In this document: positions 15,944 to 23,981 of the stretch, one piece after another
Position numbering within the stretch: the stretch's first letter is position 1
Layout of the letters: every line of letters starts with the position of its first letter
From: Nitrososphaeraceae archaeon
GTDB taxonomy: Archaea > Thermoproteota > Nitrososphaeria > Nitrososphaerales > Nitrososphaeraceae
Reading direction: 5' to 3'
NCBI GenBank assembly: GCA_025449515.1
Contig: JANWJI010000160.1
Location: forward strand, 1-24,319
DNA length: 24,319 nt
Position numbers and translations under genes: made by a program
Notes under the pieces: model-generated
What the model was told of the DNA's origin: nothing
The model's input: the letters and a program-made list of their open reading frames with translations, nothing else
Databases searched by the model: none

Positions 15944-16894
15944 CTAATTTAGTTGTAACATTCGGTCAATAGCTAATCTTGCCCGGTCTGCAATTTTCTG
16001 TGGCACTTTGACACGATAAATGTTCTTAGTGAGAGAATCATAAACCTTTTCAAGTGTTATCATTTTCATATATTTGCAAATTGCGTCCTCCTTGATGGGG
16101 ATGAACGTTTTGGATGGATTTTCCTTAGTCATTCTGTGTAATATCCCAACCTCTGTAGCAATGACATATTTCGAGGCATTAGACGCCTTGGCATGATTCA
16201 TCATCCCTTCTGTAGATAAAACGTATGGTCTCTTTAATATATCACCATTTGAACTATGATATAAAGAGGAAGAAGTACATCCGCATTCTGGATGAATAAG
16301 AAAATCAGCATCTTTGAATTTGGACAACATTCTATTAACATCTTCAGCTCTGATTCCAGCATGTACGTGACACTCCCCTGGCCAGATGAACATATTCTTA
16401 CGCTTGGTCACATCCGCCACATATGCCCCTAGAAACATATCTGGAAGAAAAAGGACTTTCCGATCTTTTGGTATGCTGTTGACTACCTTCACCGCATTGC
16501 TTGATGTACAACAATAATCTGACATTGCTTTAATTTCTGCACTAGTATTGACATAACTTACCACTACTGCATCTGCATGTTCAGATTTCCATTTCTTGAG
16601 TTGTGCGCCATCGATGGTCGAAGCTAGAGAGCATCCCGCTTCTAAATCAGGTATTAAGACCACCTTATCAGGACAAATAATTGATGCGGTTTCTGCCATA
16701 AAATGTACACCGCAAAATACTATAGTTTCTTGCTCTGTTCTAGCCGCATTAGTGGAAAGGCCCAATGAATCACCTACATAATCAGCAATATCTTGAACCT
16801 CGGGTCGCTGATAATTGTGAGCTAAAATAGTTGCACCCCTCTTCTTCTTTAGCTCTATGATTTTTAGTTTATAATCATTGGTGACCAGAGACAT
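15944..16894 (-). CDS. nadA: Quinolinate synthase (4Fe-4S)
   Basis: NadA condenses iminoaspartate with dihydroxyacetone phosphate to quinolinate; it is an oxygen-sensitive Fe-S enzyme. The 316-residue product has LAHNYQRPEVQDIADYVGDS (24-43), VFCGVHFMAETA (59-70), the cysteine-bearing EAGCSLA (Cys88), VNTSAEIKA, FLPDMFLG, HPECGC (Cys204) and ICKYMKM (Cys273). These three cysteines match the expected cluster ligands, and EVGILHRM is also typical. ATG at 16894 gives the standard beginning. It lies convergent with nadC and divergent from S30e. NadX lies on the other side of S30e, so the three NAD genes are in three units. The Mrp-type ATPase in this window could supply its cluster (inference). 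Confidence 0.96.
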   Translation of the reverse strand: MSLVTNDYKLKIIELKKKRGATILAHNYQRPEVQDIADYVGDSLGLSTNAARTEQETIVFCGVHFMAETASIICPDKVVLIPDLEAGCSLASTIDGAQLKKWKSEHADAVVVSYVNTSAEIKAMSDYCCTSSNAVKVVNSIPKDRKVLFLPDMFLGAYVADVTKRKNMFIWPGECHVHAGIRAEDVNRMLSKFKDADFLIHPECGCTSSSLYHSSNGDILKRPYVLSTEGMMNHAKASNASKYVIATEVGILHRMTKENPSKTFIPIKEDAICKYMKMITLEKVYDSLTKNIYRVKVPQKIADRARLAIDRMLQLN

Positions 16895-17027
16895 TTTCTA
16901 GATAGACATATCTATAATTAGAACAGCATTTAAATTAATATAATCTAGCCATACGTTGCCTATTTTGAGCCTGTATTTGGCAATGTTTGCCCCTTCTTGT
17001 GATCAAGCCCGCTATTAAGAGAACAGT

Positions 17028-17037
17028 AATATATATT
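17028..17037 (+). promoter_or_regulatory. TATA box of the S30e gene
   Basis: TAATATATAT (17028-17037) is centred about 37 bases before the ATG at 17070, predicting a leader of about 11 bases. A minus-strand ATTTAAAT at 16928-16935 is the likely nadA TATA box in the same divergent region. Confidence 0.45.
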
Positions 17038-17069
17038 AGCCATAAAATAATAGTCTTTAGAGATATTAT

Positions 17070-17258
17070 ATGCCAACTCATGGCTCGCTAACAAAGGCAG
17101 GGAAGGTTCGTGGTCAAACTCCTAAGATTCAAGGTAAAACACGATTGCATCCTGTTTCTAGATTACGCAACAAGAGCAACTTTGAAAAACGCTTCGAAAA
17201 GAGAAGATTACCCGGACAGAGAAAGCCTGAAAGGGGCGGAAGAGGCGGAAGAAGGTAA
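17070..17258 (+). CDS. rps30e: 30S ribosomal protein S30e
   Basis: The 62-residue, very basic protein begins MPTHGSLTKAGKVRGQTPKI, which is the S30e signature. It continues with RLRNKSNFEKRF, matching the family's RNRRNYEKR element, and a Gly/Arg-rich tail. In eukaryotes this protein is fused to a ubiquitin-like FUBI domain; here, as in other archaea, it stands alone. It is part of the small ribosomal subunit. It is followed 116 bases later by nadX, which has its own TATA-like element. Confidence 0.95.
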   Translation: MPTHGSLTKAGKVRGQTPKIQGKTRLHPVSRLRNKSNFEKRFEKRRLPGQRKPERGGRGGRR

Positions 17259-17338
17259 TATTTCTTAATCGGAATGAATCGTCTCATGGTCGGTTAATTG
17301 ATAGCCTTGGTTCTCCTACAAAAAAAGCCCTTCTACAG

Positions 17339-17345
17339 TTATATC
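17339..17345 (+). promoter_or_regulatory. TATA-like element before nadX
   Basis: TTATATC is centred about 33 bases before the TTG at 17375, predicting a leader of about six bases. Confidence 0.4.
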
Positions 17346-17374
17346 ATTGGATATCATAACTAAAGAGTAGGGTA

Positions 17375-18211
17375 TTGAAAAGAGTAGGAATAATTGGTTG
17401 TGGTGCTATCGGTACTCAAGTAGCATTGGCCATAGATGATGCAAAAATAAGTGATACGATTCTTGAATTCTTGTTTGATACCAATCCTGATGCAGCAAAA
17501 AGCCTTACAGGGAAACTCACGAAGAGTACAGTACGTTGTTTTTCAGACTTCTCAGATTTAATTTCATCAACTCAATTCAAAACATCCAATCTAGTATTGG
17601 AGAGTGCTTCCCAAGCTGCTGTCCGTTTATTCGCAAAGAGGCTGCTCGAATTGGGAAAGGATCTGATAGTAATGAGTGTCGGCGCTTTGGCCGACGATCA
17701 GTTATTATCGGATCTTCTAGCTTCGTTAGATAAGAATGACACAAACCTAGTGTTGCCGACAGGCGCAATAGCTGGTATAGATGCGATAAGAAGTGTTAAA
17801 GAAGTTCTCGATTCTGTCCTACTAATCACGACCAAGAATCCAAAGGCATTAGAGGGTGCTCCGTTTTTCGAGAAAAATAGAATCAGGTTAAATTCCATAA
17901 CCCAGAAGACTACTATCTACCAAGGGACTGCTGCAGACGCTATTTTGAATTTTCCTTCAAATGTAAATGTTGCATCGATCCTGGCTATAGCAGGGATGGG
18001 AATGGAAAGAACCAGGGTTAGGATAGTGGCAGACCCTGCGATTCATTACAACCAACATCAGATCATAGCCGAGGGAATATTTGGGAAGTTAGATATTAAA
18101 CTCATGAATAATCAGGCAGAAGGAAATCCTAAAACAAGCTTCCTAGCAATCCTTTCTGCAATCGAGACAGTGCGATCATCTTCACGTAAGAATTTCAGGA
18201 TAGGCACCTGA
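17375..18211 (+). CDS. nadX: L-aspartate dehydrogenase (iminoaspartate-forming)
   Basis: NadX oxidises aspartate to iminoaspartate with NAD(P), replacing the FAD-dependent aspartate oxidase NadB and feeding NadA. The 278-residue product begins with a Rossmann motif, VGIIGCGAIG (4-13). It continues through LVLESASQAAVR, VMSVGALAD, LPTGAIAGIDAI, then VNVASILAIAGMG, and RIVADPAIHYNQHQI, where the family's catalytic His lies in the N-x-H-type motif. Length and motif order match archaeal NadX rather than homoserine dehydrogenase. The start is TTG at 17375. Use of a dehydrogenase instead of NadB avoids an oxygen-using oxidase; with nadA and nadC in the same window the route from aspartate to nicotinate mononucleotide is complete. 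Confidence 0.95.
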   Translation: MKRVGIIGCGAIGTQVALAIDDAKISDTILEFLFDTNPDAAKSLTGKLTKSTVRCFSDFSDLISSTQFKTSNLVLESASQAAVRLFAKRLLELGKDLIVMSVGALADDQLLSDLLASLDKNDTNLVLPTGAIAGIDAIRSVKEVLDSVLLITTKNPKALEGAPFFEKNRIRLNSITQKTTIYQGTAADAILNFPSNVNVASILAIAGMGMERTRVRIVADPAIHYNQHQIIAEGIFGKLDIKLMNNQAEGNPKTSFLAILSAIETVRSSSRKNFRIGT

Positions 18212-18246
18212 TGTTCGGTTTTTCGACACCCTCAAGTCTGTTACGG

Positions 18247-18254
18247 TTTATATA
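18247..18254 (+). promoter_or_regulatory. TATA box of the TRAM gene
   Basis: TTTATATA is centred about 32 bases before the ATG at 18282, predicting a leader of about five bases. Confidence 0.5.
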
Positions 18255-18281
18255 TGGTAAAGGCTTTGACGTATTTTAACA

Positions 18282-18575
18282 ATGAGTTACGGAGGTTTTA
18301 GAAGGAACGACAATTTCGGACCGAAACCAGTGGAAACTGGTAAGGAATATGACGTCCAAATCACCGAGATTAGTCGAAAGGGGGACGGTATAGCTAGGAT
18401 ACAGGGATTTGTAATCTTTGTGAAAAACGGAAAGGTAGGCCAGAATGCGAAGATACGTGTGATTCAGGTAGGGAACAGATTTGCCACGGCTGAAATAGTC
18501 GATGGTGCTTCCGGTTCGACTGAAGATATGACTCCATCATCAGCTGCACCGGCATCAGAACAATCCAGTTCCTGA
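18282..18575 (+). CDS. Small TRAM-domain RNA-binding protein
   Basis: The 97-residue product has a basic start (MSYGGFRRNDNFGPKPVETG) and a single TRAM beta-barrel (about 18-76): KEYDVQITEISRKGDGIARI, GFVIFVKNGKVGQNAKIRVIQVGNRFATAEIV. A Ser/Ala-rich disordered tail follows. Stand-alone TRAM proteins are common in archaea and bind RNA, with cold-shock-like RNA chaperone activity reported for some family members. A specific target cannot be read from the sequence. It has its own TATA box, and it is convergent with the SDR protein. Confidence 0.92.
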   Translation: MSYGGFRRNDNFGPKPVETGKEYDVQITEISRKGDGIARIQGFVIFVKNGKVGQNAKIRVIQVGNRFATAEIVDGASGSTEDMTPSSAAPASEQSSS

Positions 18576-18611
18576 ACGAGATCTAACTATCATCGTTCGA
18601 ATAATTTTTAT

Positions 18612-20411
18612 TTACTTCGAATTTCCTTCATCGATATAGAAAATGCGTTCGCTAAATCCTGCTGGGCTAGTTATCAAATTTATTATTGATTGTTTTAACT
18701 TCGCTTCATCGGGCTGCCGTCCTTCTATGCTGCCAGCTAGGACTAGAAAGGATCTTATAAATGAGCCCAAAACATCAGAAAGCTCTTGATTAATGGTAGT
18801 AATGAGAGGCCTGAGAGCTCCCTTAAAAACCTCAGATCGAGCCCTTACAACTCCTGAAACTTTGCCTACGGGTGCATCAGGACCCATAATTACAATCGCT
18901 CCTACTGAGGATTTGAATTTGGACGGATCCTCGGCTGCGCCCTCGCCAGACATCGAATTAACCGCTCCTTTAATTAACAAATAAGGTATATTTATATAGG
19001 TGTCAACTAGCGACTGCCATTCGTGGCCTTGTAAAGATAATATCTGGCGGCTATAATCAAACTCGCCAGTAAAGTGAATCAGGGCGAAAATCTGGCCGAA
19101 TCTTGATTTGACCAGACGTAGTAGTCTTTCGATTTCATCGTCTTTTAGATAATCGATTGAGTGTGTATGAAATTCCTTTAATTCAGCGTGATTTGCTGAG
19201 GACAGGATGACAATCTGTTTTACTCCGTATCCTAACAATGCTGACGCAAGCGCACGAATGCGTAAAATCTCTTTTTCTCGCTTTGAATTTGTAGTTATAA
19301 TGATGACTTTATCTTTCAAGGCCGCCTGATCTTTACTCGCAGGCACAAATGATCCAACAGAAGGTCTGACTGGATAGAATACACGATCATTCGGGATGAC
19401 TCTACTATTCAAGAGTTTACTCATTTTGTCATCTGCAAGACATAATACCATTTCTCCTACCTGTTCCTGAGTGAGGAATTCTCCGTCGGAAATCATTTTT
19501 CTAGTATTGTTCTGAATCTTTTCCGCGATTTCTTGCGTCTGATTTAATAATCCCGATAACGAACCCCTCAGAGATTCCTGATCTCCTGAGCTATCATTTC
19601 TAGCCCTCAGGATCTCTGAACTTAAATCCTTTAAACCGGACGTTACTACTTCTTGAGACTCGCCCATAACTGAAAAAAACCTCTCAGCATATTTGCCGAT
19701 TTCTTGCGGAGTTAAACCCGGATAACCACTAATCCTCAAAAACTCCATTGCAGCTTTCGGATAAACGGTCTTGTAAATCCTATCGGAATGGACAGGGCCA
19801 GGATTAGTAACGATTGAGGTAATTCCCTTATCAACCAATTCCCATCCCAGGGCTTCACCCAGTCTATTCTTCGCTCCTTGCGCAGCGGTATAGGGAGTTC
19901 TAAATCTGTAAGGCCTTTGCTCGAATCGATTTTCCTCTGTAAAATACGTGGAAATTGTAATTATCTTTCCGCCCTTTTCCATGATCGGAATTGCGTTTTG
20001 GGATGTCCAAAAACTTCCGGACAGGTGTATTGAAACACAATCTCGAAACTCCTCAAAACTTGAACTTGGAAAGATCTTAACTGGTCCAGATACACCAGCA
20101 TTATTGATGACGATGTCAATTTTCCCCAGCTTATTCTTGACATCTGCAAACATATCCTTAATGCCCATTTCATCAGATACATCTATGCCCGGGAACGAAA
20201 GTACTTTGGCTCCCGAAGAAGAAGATTTGAATATCTTTTCTAAAATACTCGCAGTGAAGTCTAAAGGCTCCTTTCTTCTTCCCATTATGATAATGTTTGC
20301 GCCCTCTTCCGCAAATTTTTGTGCAATAGTTTGTCCAATACCAGTCCCACTACCTGTTATCAAAACATTCTTACCTGTGAATTTTAACGATGATATCGAT
20401 TGTAAATCCAT
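18612..20411 (-). CDS. Double short-chain dehydrogenase (SDR) protein, second half degenerate
   Basis: The 599-residue protein has an intact N-terminal SDR unit (about 12-245). It shows TGSGTGIG (19-26), Arg45-Arg46 after the second strand (which favours NADP), IDIVINNAG (98-106), ITIST with Ser154, and NPGPVHSDRI. The usual YxxxK reads Y174-T-A-A-Q178, so the catalytic lysine is replaced by glutamine; Lys181 is nearby. The middle (250-364) is polar and partly helical. Residues 365-599 have an SDR-like strand order (LKDKVIIITT, then KQIVILSS, ALIHFTGEF and AIVIMGP), but no glycine motif or YxxxK, so this half is probably structural. The size and two-unit plan resemble the N-terminal part of bacterial bifunctional malonyl-CoA reductase, which reduces malonate semialdehyde. 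This is suggestive given the 3-hydroxypropionate/4-hydroxybutyrate cycle of this lineage, but unproven. Confidence 0.8.
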   Translation of the reverse strand: MDLQSISSLKFTGKNVLITGSGTGIGQTIAQKFAEEGANIIIMGRRKEPLDFTASILEKIFKSSSSGAKVLSFPGIDVSDEMGIKDMFADVKNKLGKIDIVINNAGVSGPVKIFPSSSFEEFRDCVSIHLSGSFWTSQNAIPIMEKGGKIITISTYFTEENRFEQRPYRFRTPYTAAQGAKNRLGEALGWELVDKGITSIVTNPGPVHSDRIYKTVYPKAAMEFLRISGYPGLTPQEIGKYAERFFSVMGESQEVVTSGLKDLSSEILRARNDSSGDQESLRGSLSGLLNQTQEIAEKIQNNTRKMISDGEFLTQEQVGEMVLCLADDKMSKLLNSRVIPNDRVFYPVRPSVGSFVPASKDQAALKDKVIIITTNSKREKEILRIRALASALLGYGVKQIVILSSANHAELKEFHTHSIDYLKDDEIERLLRLVKSRFGQIFALIHFTGEFDYSRQILSLQGHEWQSLVDTYINIPYLLIKGAVNSMSGEGAAEDPSKFKSSVGAIVIMGPDAPVGKVSGVVRARSEVFKGALRPLITTINQELSDVLGSFIRSFLVLAGSIEGRQPDEAKLKQSIINLITSPAGFSERIFYIDEGNSK

Positions 20412-20687
20412 AACCTAGGCTTCAGCACAAGGTAATTAAAGTTAGCGTAGACTAATTCCTGGTATATTTCATTACGTAAACACTTGATCCACACAATTAG
20501 TAGAAACAAATTAAATCTTATGGTACAACGATTTGAGTCGCTTTCGACGAAACGGGCTTACGGCTTATACCGACAATTTGATACAGCCCCCATCTGTCAT
20601 AACTCTAGCTAACTATAGATAGATATCGCGATTGATTCCCGTGAAAATTTTCTAGAGAAAGATGGATCATACGGCCGTTGAGATAAT

Positions 20688-21236
20688 TTAAGCCCGCCAC
20701 CATTCAAATCCGACATACACTACATTTTTTTTGTTCAAGTTCGGAACAGCTAGAATGAATTGCTTCTTTACAGTAGTGGCTAATCTGCCTGCAAGAACTA
20801 ATCCGGTCGCTGTGACCAAGTCCTTCCTCTTGTATACCTCGATCAAGTATGGTGCATGATCAATTCCTGGTCCGCGCTCATAGACTGCGAAATCACACCC
20901 GAATTTAATTCCCGGTGAAACAACGTATCCTCTATCGCGAAGATCCTGAAAGACTATGTATTTTCTGTCGAAATCGGAATACACTTTCCTACAAATTGCC
21001 TTTATTCTTCTAGTTGATACCATTTGGCGTGGTCCCGCCCTCACAACTAGCTCATTATGTTGCATGAGATAATAGCTCTCTATCAAATCCAATACGAGAG
21101 GACTTTCGAACTCTATTCCCTTCGGTTTTGGGATTCCCATAGGCTTTCCAAAATAGCCTCTGGAGTACAATCTTCTGGAAGAATCAATATTCCAGACAAC
21201 TATCCTGTTTTCAACAAGGTACCCTTCTGGTTGCAA
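20688..21236 (-). CDS. endA: tRNA-splicing endonuclease (tRNA-intron lyase)
   Basis: EndA cuts introns from pre-tRNAs at bulge-helix-bulge structures. The 182-residue product has the N-terminal domain (LVENRIVVWNID) and the catalytic C-terminal domain: RDRGYVVSPGIKFGCDFAVYE with Tyr119, GPGIDHAPYLIEV with His127, and TTVKKQFILA with Lys157 or Lys158. These give the Tyr-His-Lys triad. The size fits a homotetramer or heterotetramer subunit, so a second structural subunit cannot be excluded. The start is TTG at 21236, 8 bases after the stop of the preceding gene, with a GAGGGG sequence upstream that may serve as ribosome-binding site. It is cotranscribed with that unknown gene. Confidence 0.94.
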   Translation of the reverse strand: MQPEGYLVENRIVVWNIDSSRRLYSRGYFGKPMGIPKPKGIEFESPLVLDLIESYYLMQHNELVVRAGPRQMVSTRRIKAICRKVYSDFDRKYIVFQDLRDRGYVVSPGIKFGCDFAVYERGPGIDHAPYLIEVYKRKDLVTATGLVLAGRLATTVKKQFILAVPNLNKKNVVYVGFEWWRA

Positions 21237-21244
21237 TGTACTAA

Positions 21245-21730
21245 TTACCCCTCGCTAAAACCAAAGATAATCGACGAATCTGATATACTTTGACAACTGT
21301 CGATTACAAATTCAATGCTGTACCTCAAAATCTTTAGGGGTGTAAGTTTTTTAACAATAGGGATATCTTCCAAATCAGTGTTTCCCTTACCTAGCGATAA
21401 AAAGATCACATACGGAAACTTGGATCCAATTGTGAATAGAAACGGTGGAACTTTAACCAGTGAGAGTGCTCCTCTTATCATGCATTCACAATAATTCATA
21501 AGGCCGACTAATTCAGCCACTTTGCATTTCATCATTGTCCTTAAGATTTCTACGTCAACTTCCAAAATCATTATCTTGATAACAAACTTCGTGCTTTCCT
21601 GAGTCTCATTGTCTGGCGACCCAATTTGAGTAGTCAAATCTCTAACAGAATTTAGAATCCTGTCTACCTCGTCATGCACTACAGTCTGACCCTTTCGCTC
21701 GGCTTGGACTTCCAATTCCCCATTACGCAT
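21245..21730 (-). CDS. Hypothetical protein of 161 residues, directly upstream of endA
   Basis: I do not recognise a family. The first 45 residues are polar and acidic (ERKGQTVVHDEVDRIL, SPDNETQEST) and probably flexible. The rest is mixed: FVIKIMILEVDVEILRTMMK, then CKVAELVGLMNYCECMIR, a hydrophobic VKVPPFLFTIGSKFPYVIFL and LTPLKILRYSIEFVID. Three cysteines (CKV...YCEC) cluster in the middle. There is no clear membrane helix or catalytic motif. The stop is 8 bases before the endA TTG, so the two are very probably one transcript; a role near tRNA processing is a guess. A TATA-like ATTAATAG (minus strand, 21754-21761) lies 27 bases upstream of the ATG. Confidence 0.7.
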   Translation of the reverse strand: MRNGELEVQAERKGQTVVHDEVDRILNSVRDLTTQIGSPDNETQESTKFVIKIMILEVDVEILRTMMKCKVAELVGLMNYCECMIRGALSLVKVPPFLFTIGSKFPYVIFLSLGKGNTDLEDIPIVKKLTPLKILRYSIEFVIDSCQSISDSSIIFGFSEG

Positions 21731-21904
21731 TTATTTTAGCTTCAATGGCTATGCTATTAATCCTTTCCAAGAATATCGTTAAAGGGATTAATGATAATTC
21801 CGTAGAATATTGTATTGGAAATTGGAAATTGATTCCTAGCAACTAGCTCAGATACCATGTTCATGATTAAATGTTATCCTTAACGAAGGTTGATCTAGTT
21901 TGAT

Positions 21905-22924
21905 TCACAGATTGTTCTTAGCTATTGATTCTCTAATTTCTATCAGATCTCTAATTATCGAACTGGCAGTCTCCATGCCACCTGCTCCCCGCCCAATTAT
22001 AGTTTTATCTCCTGAGTACTCTGAGCGGAATGTTACTGCGTTTAGAGTACCGTTTACACATATAGGATCAATCTTCTGTATCATTGTGGGTTTCACTTCA
22101 AGATGTATGTTATCACAAAATGCTACCAATTTTATCGAAGTCTTTTTTATTGAAGCCTTCTGAACGTCGACTAGATCTATGCCTGTAATTCCTTCTCTTT
22201 TAACATCTCTAATAGTTACTTTCAATCCCATTATCCAATTAGCCATAATAACGAGCTTAGATGCTGCGTCGTAGCCTTCGAGATCAAGCAGCGGCATCGC
22301 CTCTGCATAACCCTTTATCTTGGCATCATTGAGAGCATCATGAAAGCTTAGGCCTTCCTCCATTTTGGTTAAAATATAATTGGTGGTACCGTTCAAAATT
22401 CCATTAAATGAGACAATTCGTTCACCGTTCAAACATCTCTTGGCGAACTCCAATATTGGCGTCCCCCCGCCTACCGTTCCACTAAATCGGAACCTAATAT
22501 TATTATAATCAGCTAACTCTACTAGCGAAGGAAAGGCTAGCGCAAGTGGTCCCTTGTTTACGGTTATAATGTGCTTACCAGCGCGCATACCAGATATAAT
22601 GTTTGTGAGCCCAGGTTCTGCATCATCCAAGTTTGTCGGTGTCATTTCTATAAGTATTTCTGCTTCAATGTTCTCCATGATACCCGTTAAAGATGATTGA
22701 AGATGACTCTTGTCATAAGCAGCTACTGTGCCTTTTGATATTTTAGCTTCTAATAGGCGATGCAGATCGAGTCCAGCCGGAGAAACAGCTGAACCCTTAC
22801 TATCCAAACATGCTACAATCTTGGGATTGATTCCATACAAAGTATACAAATCGCTTGCCCGTGATAGCAGTATCCTTGCAAGGCTTTGTCCGACAACACC
22901 GAATCCCACTATGATTAGTCGCAA
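21905..22924 (-). CDS. hom: Homoserine dehydrogenase
   Basis: Hom reduces aspartate semialdehyde to homoserine with NAD(P)H on the route to threonine and methionine. The 339-residue product has the Rossmann motif VGFGVVGQSL (6-15), IIEMTPTN-like LIEMTPTN, ITVNKGPLA with the catalytic Lys, and the substrate-binding SGTVGGGTPILEF and GILNGTTNYILTKMEEG. The catalytic GYAEAMPLLDLEGYDAASK segment carries the conserved Glu and Asp residues. It lacks the C-terminal ACT domain of longer bacterial forms, as in many archaea. The start is TTG at 22924; a TATA-like ATATTAAA (minus, 22951-22958) about 30 bases upstream supports it. It is transcribed away from the transporter gene. Confidence 0.96.
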   Translation of the reverse strand: MRLIIVGFGVVGQSLARILLSRASDLYTLYGINPKIVACLDSKGSAVSPAGLDLHRLLEAKISKGTVAAYDKSHLQSSLTGIMENIEAEILIEMTPTNLDDAEPGLTNIISGMRAGKHIITVNKGPLALAFPSLVELADYNNIRFRFSGTVGGGTPILEFAKRCLNGERIVSFNGILNGTTNYILTKMEEGLSFHDALNDAKIKGYAEAMPLLDLEGYDAASKLVIMANWIMGLKVTIRDVKREGITGIDLVDVQKASIKKTSIKLVAFCDNIHLEVKPTMIQKIDPICVNGTLNAVTFRSEYSGDKTIIGRGAGGMETASSIIRDLIEIRESIAKNNL

Positions 22925-22950
22925 ATTAAGGTTTGAATACCGAGCTGGCT

Positions 22951-22958
22951 TTAATATG
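22951..22958 (-). promoter_or_regulatory. TATA-like element before hom
   Basis: Read on the minus strand this is ATATTAAA, centred about 30 bases before the TTG at 22924. It predicts a leaderless or nearly leaderless transcript. Confidence 0.45.
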
Positions 22959-23107
22959 TTTACAAGTACGGCTTTTATCGATTCAGATGTTGTATGTAAC
23001 GTAGTATCTTATGTCTGGTATTCGTTCCTACTACTTTTCACTACATGTGGACAAAGCATATCATATTATACCTTTATATAGGAAGCCAAGGCGATAAGCA
23101 CTGGTTT

Positions 23108-23133
23108 AAAATTTGACGTACGAAAAATTTGAC
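23108..23133 (+). repeat. 10-bp direct repeat upstream of the transporter gene
   Basis: AAAATTTGAC occurs at 23108-23117 and again at 23124-23133, with a 16-base period. Its position 50-75 bases before the GTG at 23184 would suit a regulator-binding site. Confidence 0.4.
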
Positions 23134-23183
23134 CTTTCATCCTTCCGAGAATAGGGTGCAATAATGCTTCATTGCGTTGAGAT

Positions 23184-23981
23184 GTGGAATATTTGATAGA
23201 AGAAATTGTTGTTATGGTTGTCATAGGAACGTTTGCAGGAATAATAGGAGCTATGGTGGGGGTGGGAGGAGGCATCATAGTCTCTCCTGCGTTGACATTT
23301 ATTGGTCTCTTGCCCGCGCAAATTGCGAGTACTAGTCTTATACCTGTATCATTCACTTCTCTATCTTCTACTGTTGCATATTCGAGACAGCATAAGATAA
23401 AGTATGGTCTAGGGGTACGAATGGCGTCATTTGCCATCCCAGGAGCCGCCATTGGAGCCATATTGTCGTCAAGTCTGCCATTGGGACAATTTAAGTTGTA
23501 TTTTGCGATCATATTGTTTCTAACTGGGGTATATCTTTGGACTAGAAATAAAATTGCGAGGAAAGGAAGAAATACTGGAGTTCATACTATCAAAAATAAG
23601 AGAACTAGAGACTTCATTTTGAGCATTGGCTGTTTAGGAGCTGGATTGATCTCTAGCTTGTTTGGGATAGGAGGAGGAATAGTTTTCGTTCCACTAATGC
23701 TTGTAATTCTAGAATTAACAATGAGTGCGGCGGCTGCTACATCGCAGCTTTCGCTACTCATAACGTCGGTAGTTGGAAATCTTGTCCACATCTCGTTGGG
23801 TCATCCAGAATATCTGCCTGCCATATTCCTCTCATTAGGGTCAGTTATCGGAGCACAGATTGGTGCTAATTTGTCGAAATATGTTAGCGAAACGATCTTA
23901 ATTAGACTATTTTCGATCTCAGTAATGGCAGTATCTGCAAAGCTATTCATCGACAGTTTAACATCAGAATACCTCAGGTGA
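23184..23981 (+). CDS. TauE/SafE-family membrane transporter (sulfite/sulfonate exporter-like)
   Basis: The 265-residue protein is a multi-pass membrane transporter with about eight helices in two homologous halves. Each half begins with a glycine-rich helix: AGIIGAMVGVGGGIIVSPAL (19-38) and ISSLFGIGGGIVFVPLML (155-172). Both are the hallmark of the TauE/SafE family, which exports small anions such as sulfite, sulfonates or related organic acids. A basic cytoplasmic loop (RNKIARKGRNTG...KNKRTRD) separates the halves. The start is GTG at 23184; an overlapping ATG at 23182 is in another frame. The substrate cannot be assigned, and the neighbours give no clue. Confidence 0.92.
   Translation: MEYLIEEIVVMVVIGTFAGIIGAMVGVGGGIIVSPALTFIGLLPAQIASTSLIPVSFTSLSSTVAYSRQHKIKYGLGVRMASFAIPGAAIGAILSSSLPLGQFKLYFAIILFLTGVYLWTRNKIARKGRNTGVHTIKNKRTRDFILSIGCLGAGLISSLFGIGGGIVFVPLMLVILELTMSAAAATSQLSLLITSVVGNLVHISLGHPEYLPAIFLSLGSVIGAQIGANLSKYVSETILIRLFSISVMAVSAKLFIDSLTSEYLR

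Noticed and set aside
19948..20418. Plus-strand 156-codon frame antisense to the SDR protein
   Set aside because: It mirrors the well-supported SDR frame, and the translation has no recognisable features.
20412..20687. Possible tRNA or small RNA next to endA
   Set aside because: No cloverleaf, T-loop GTTCGA-type motif or strong hairpin was found.
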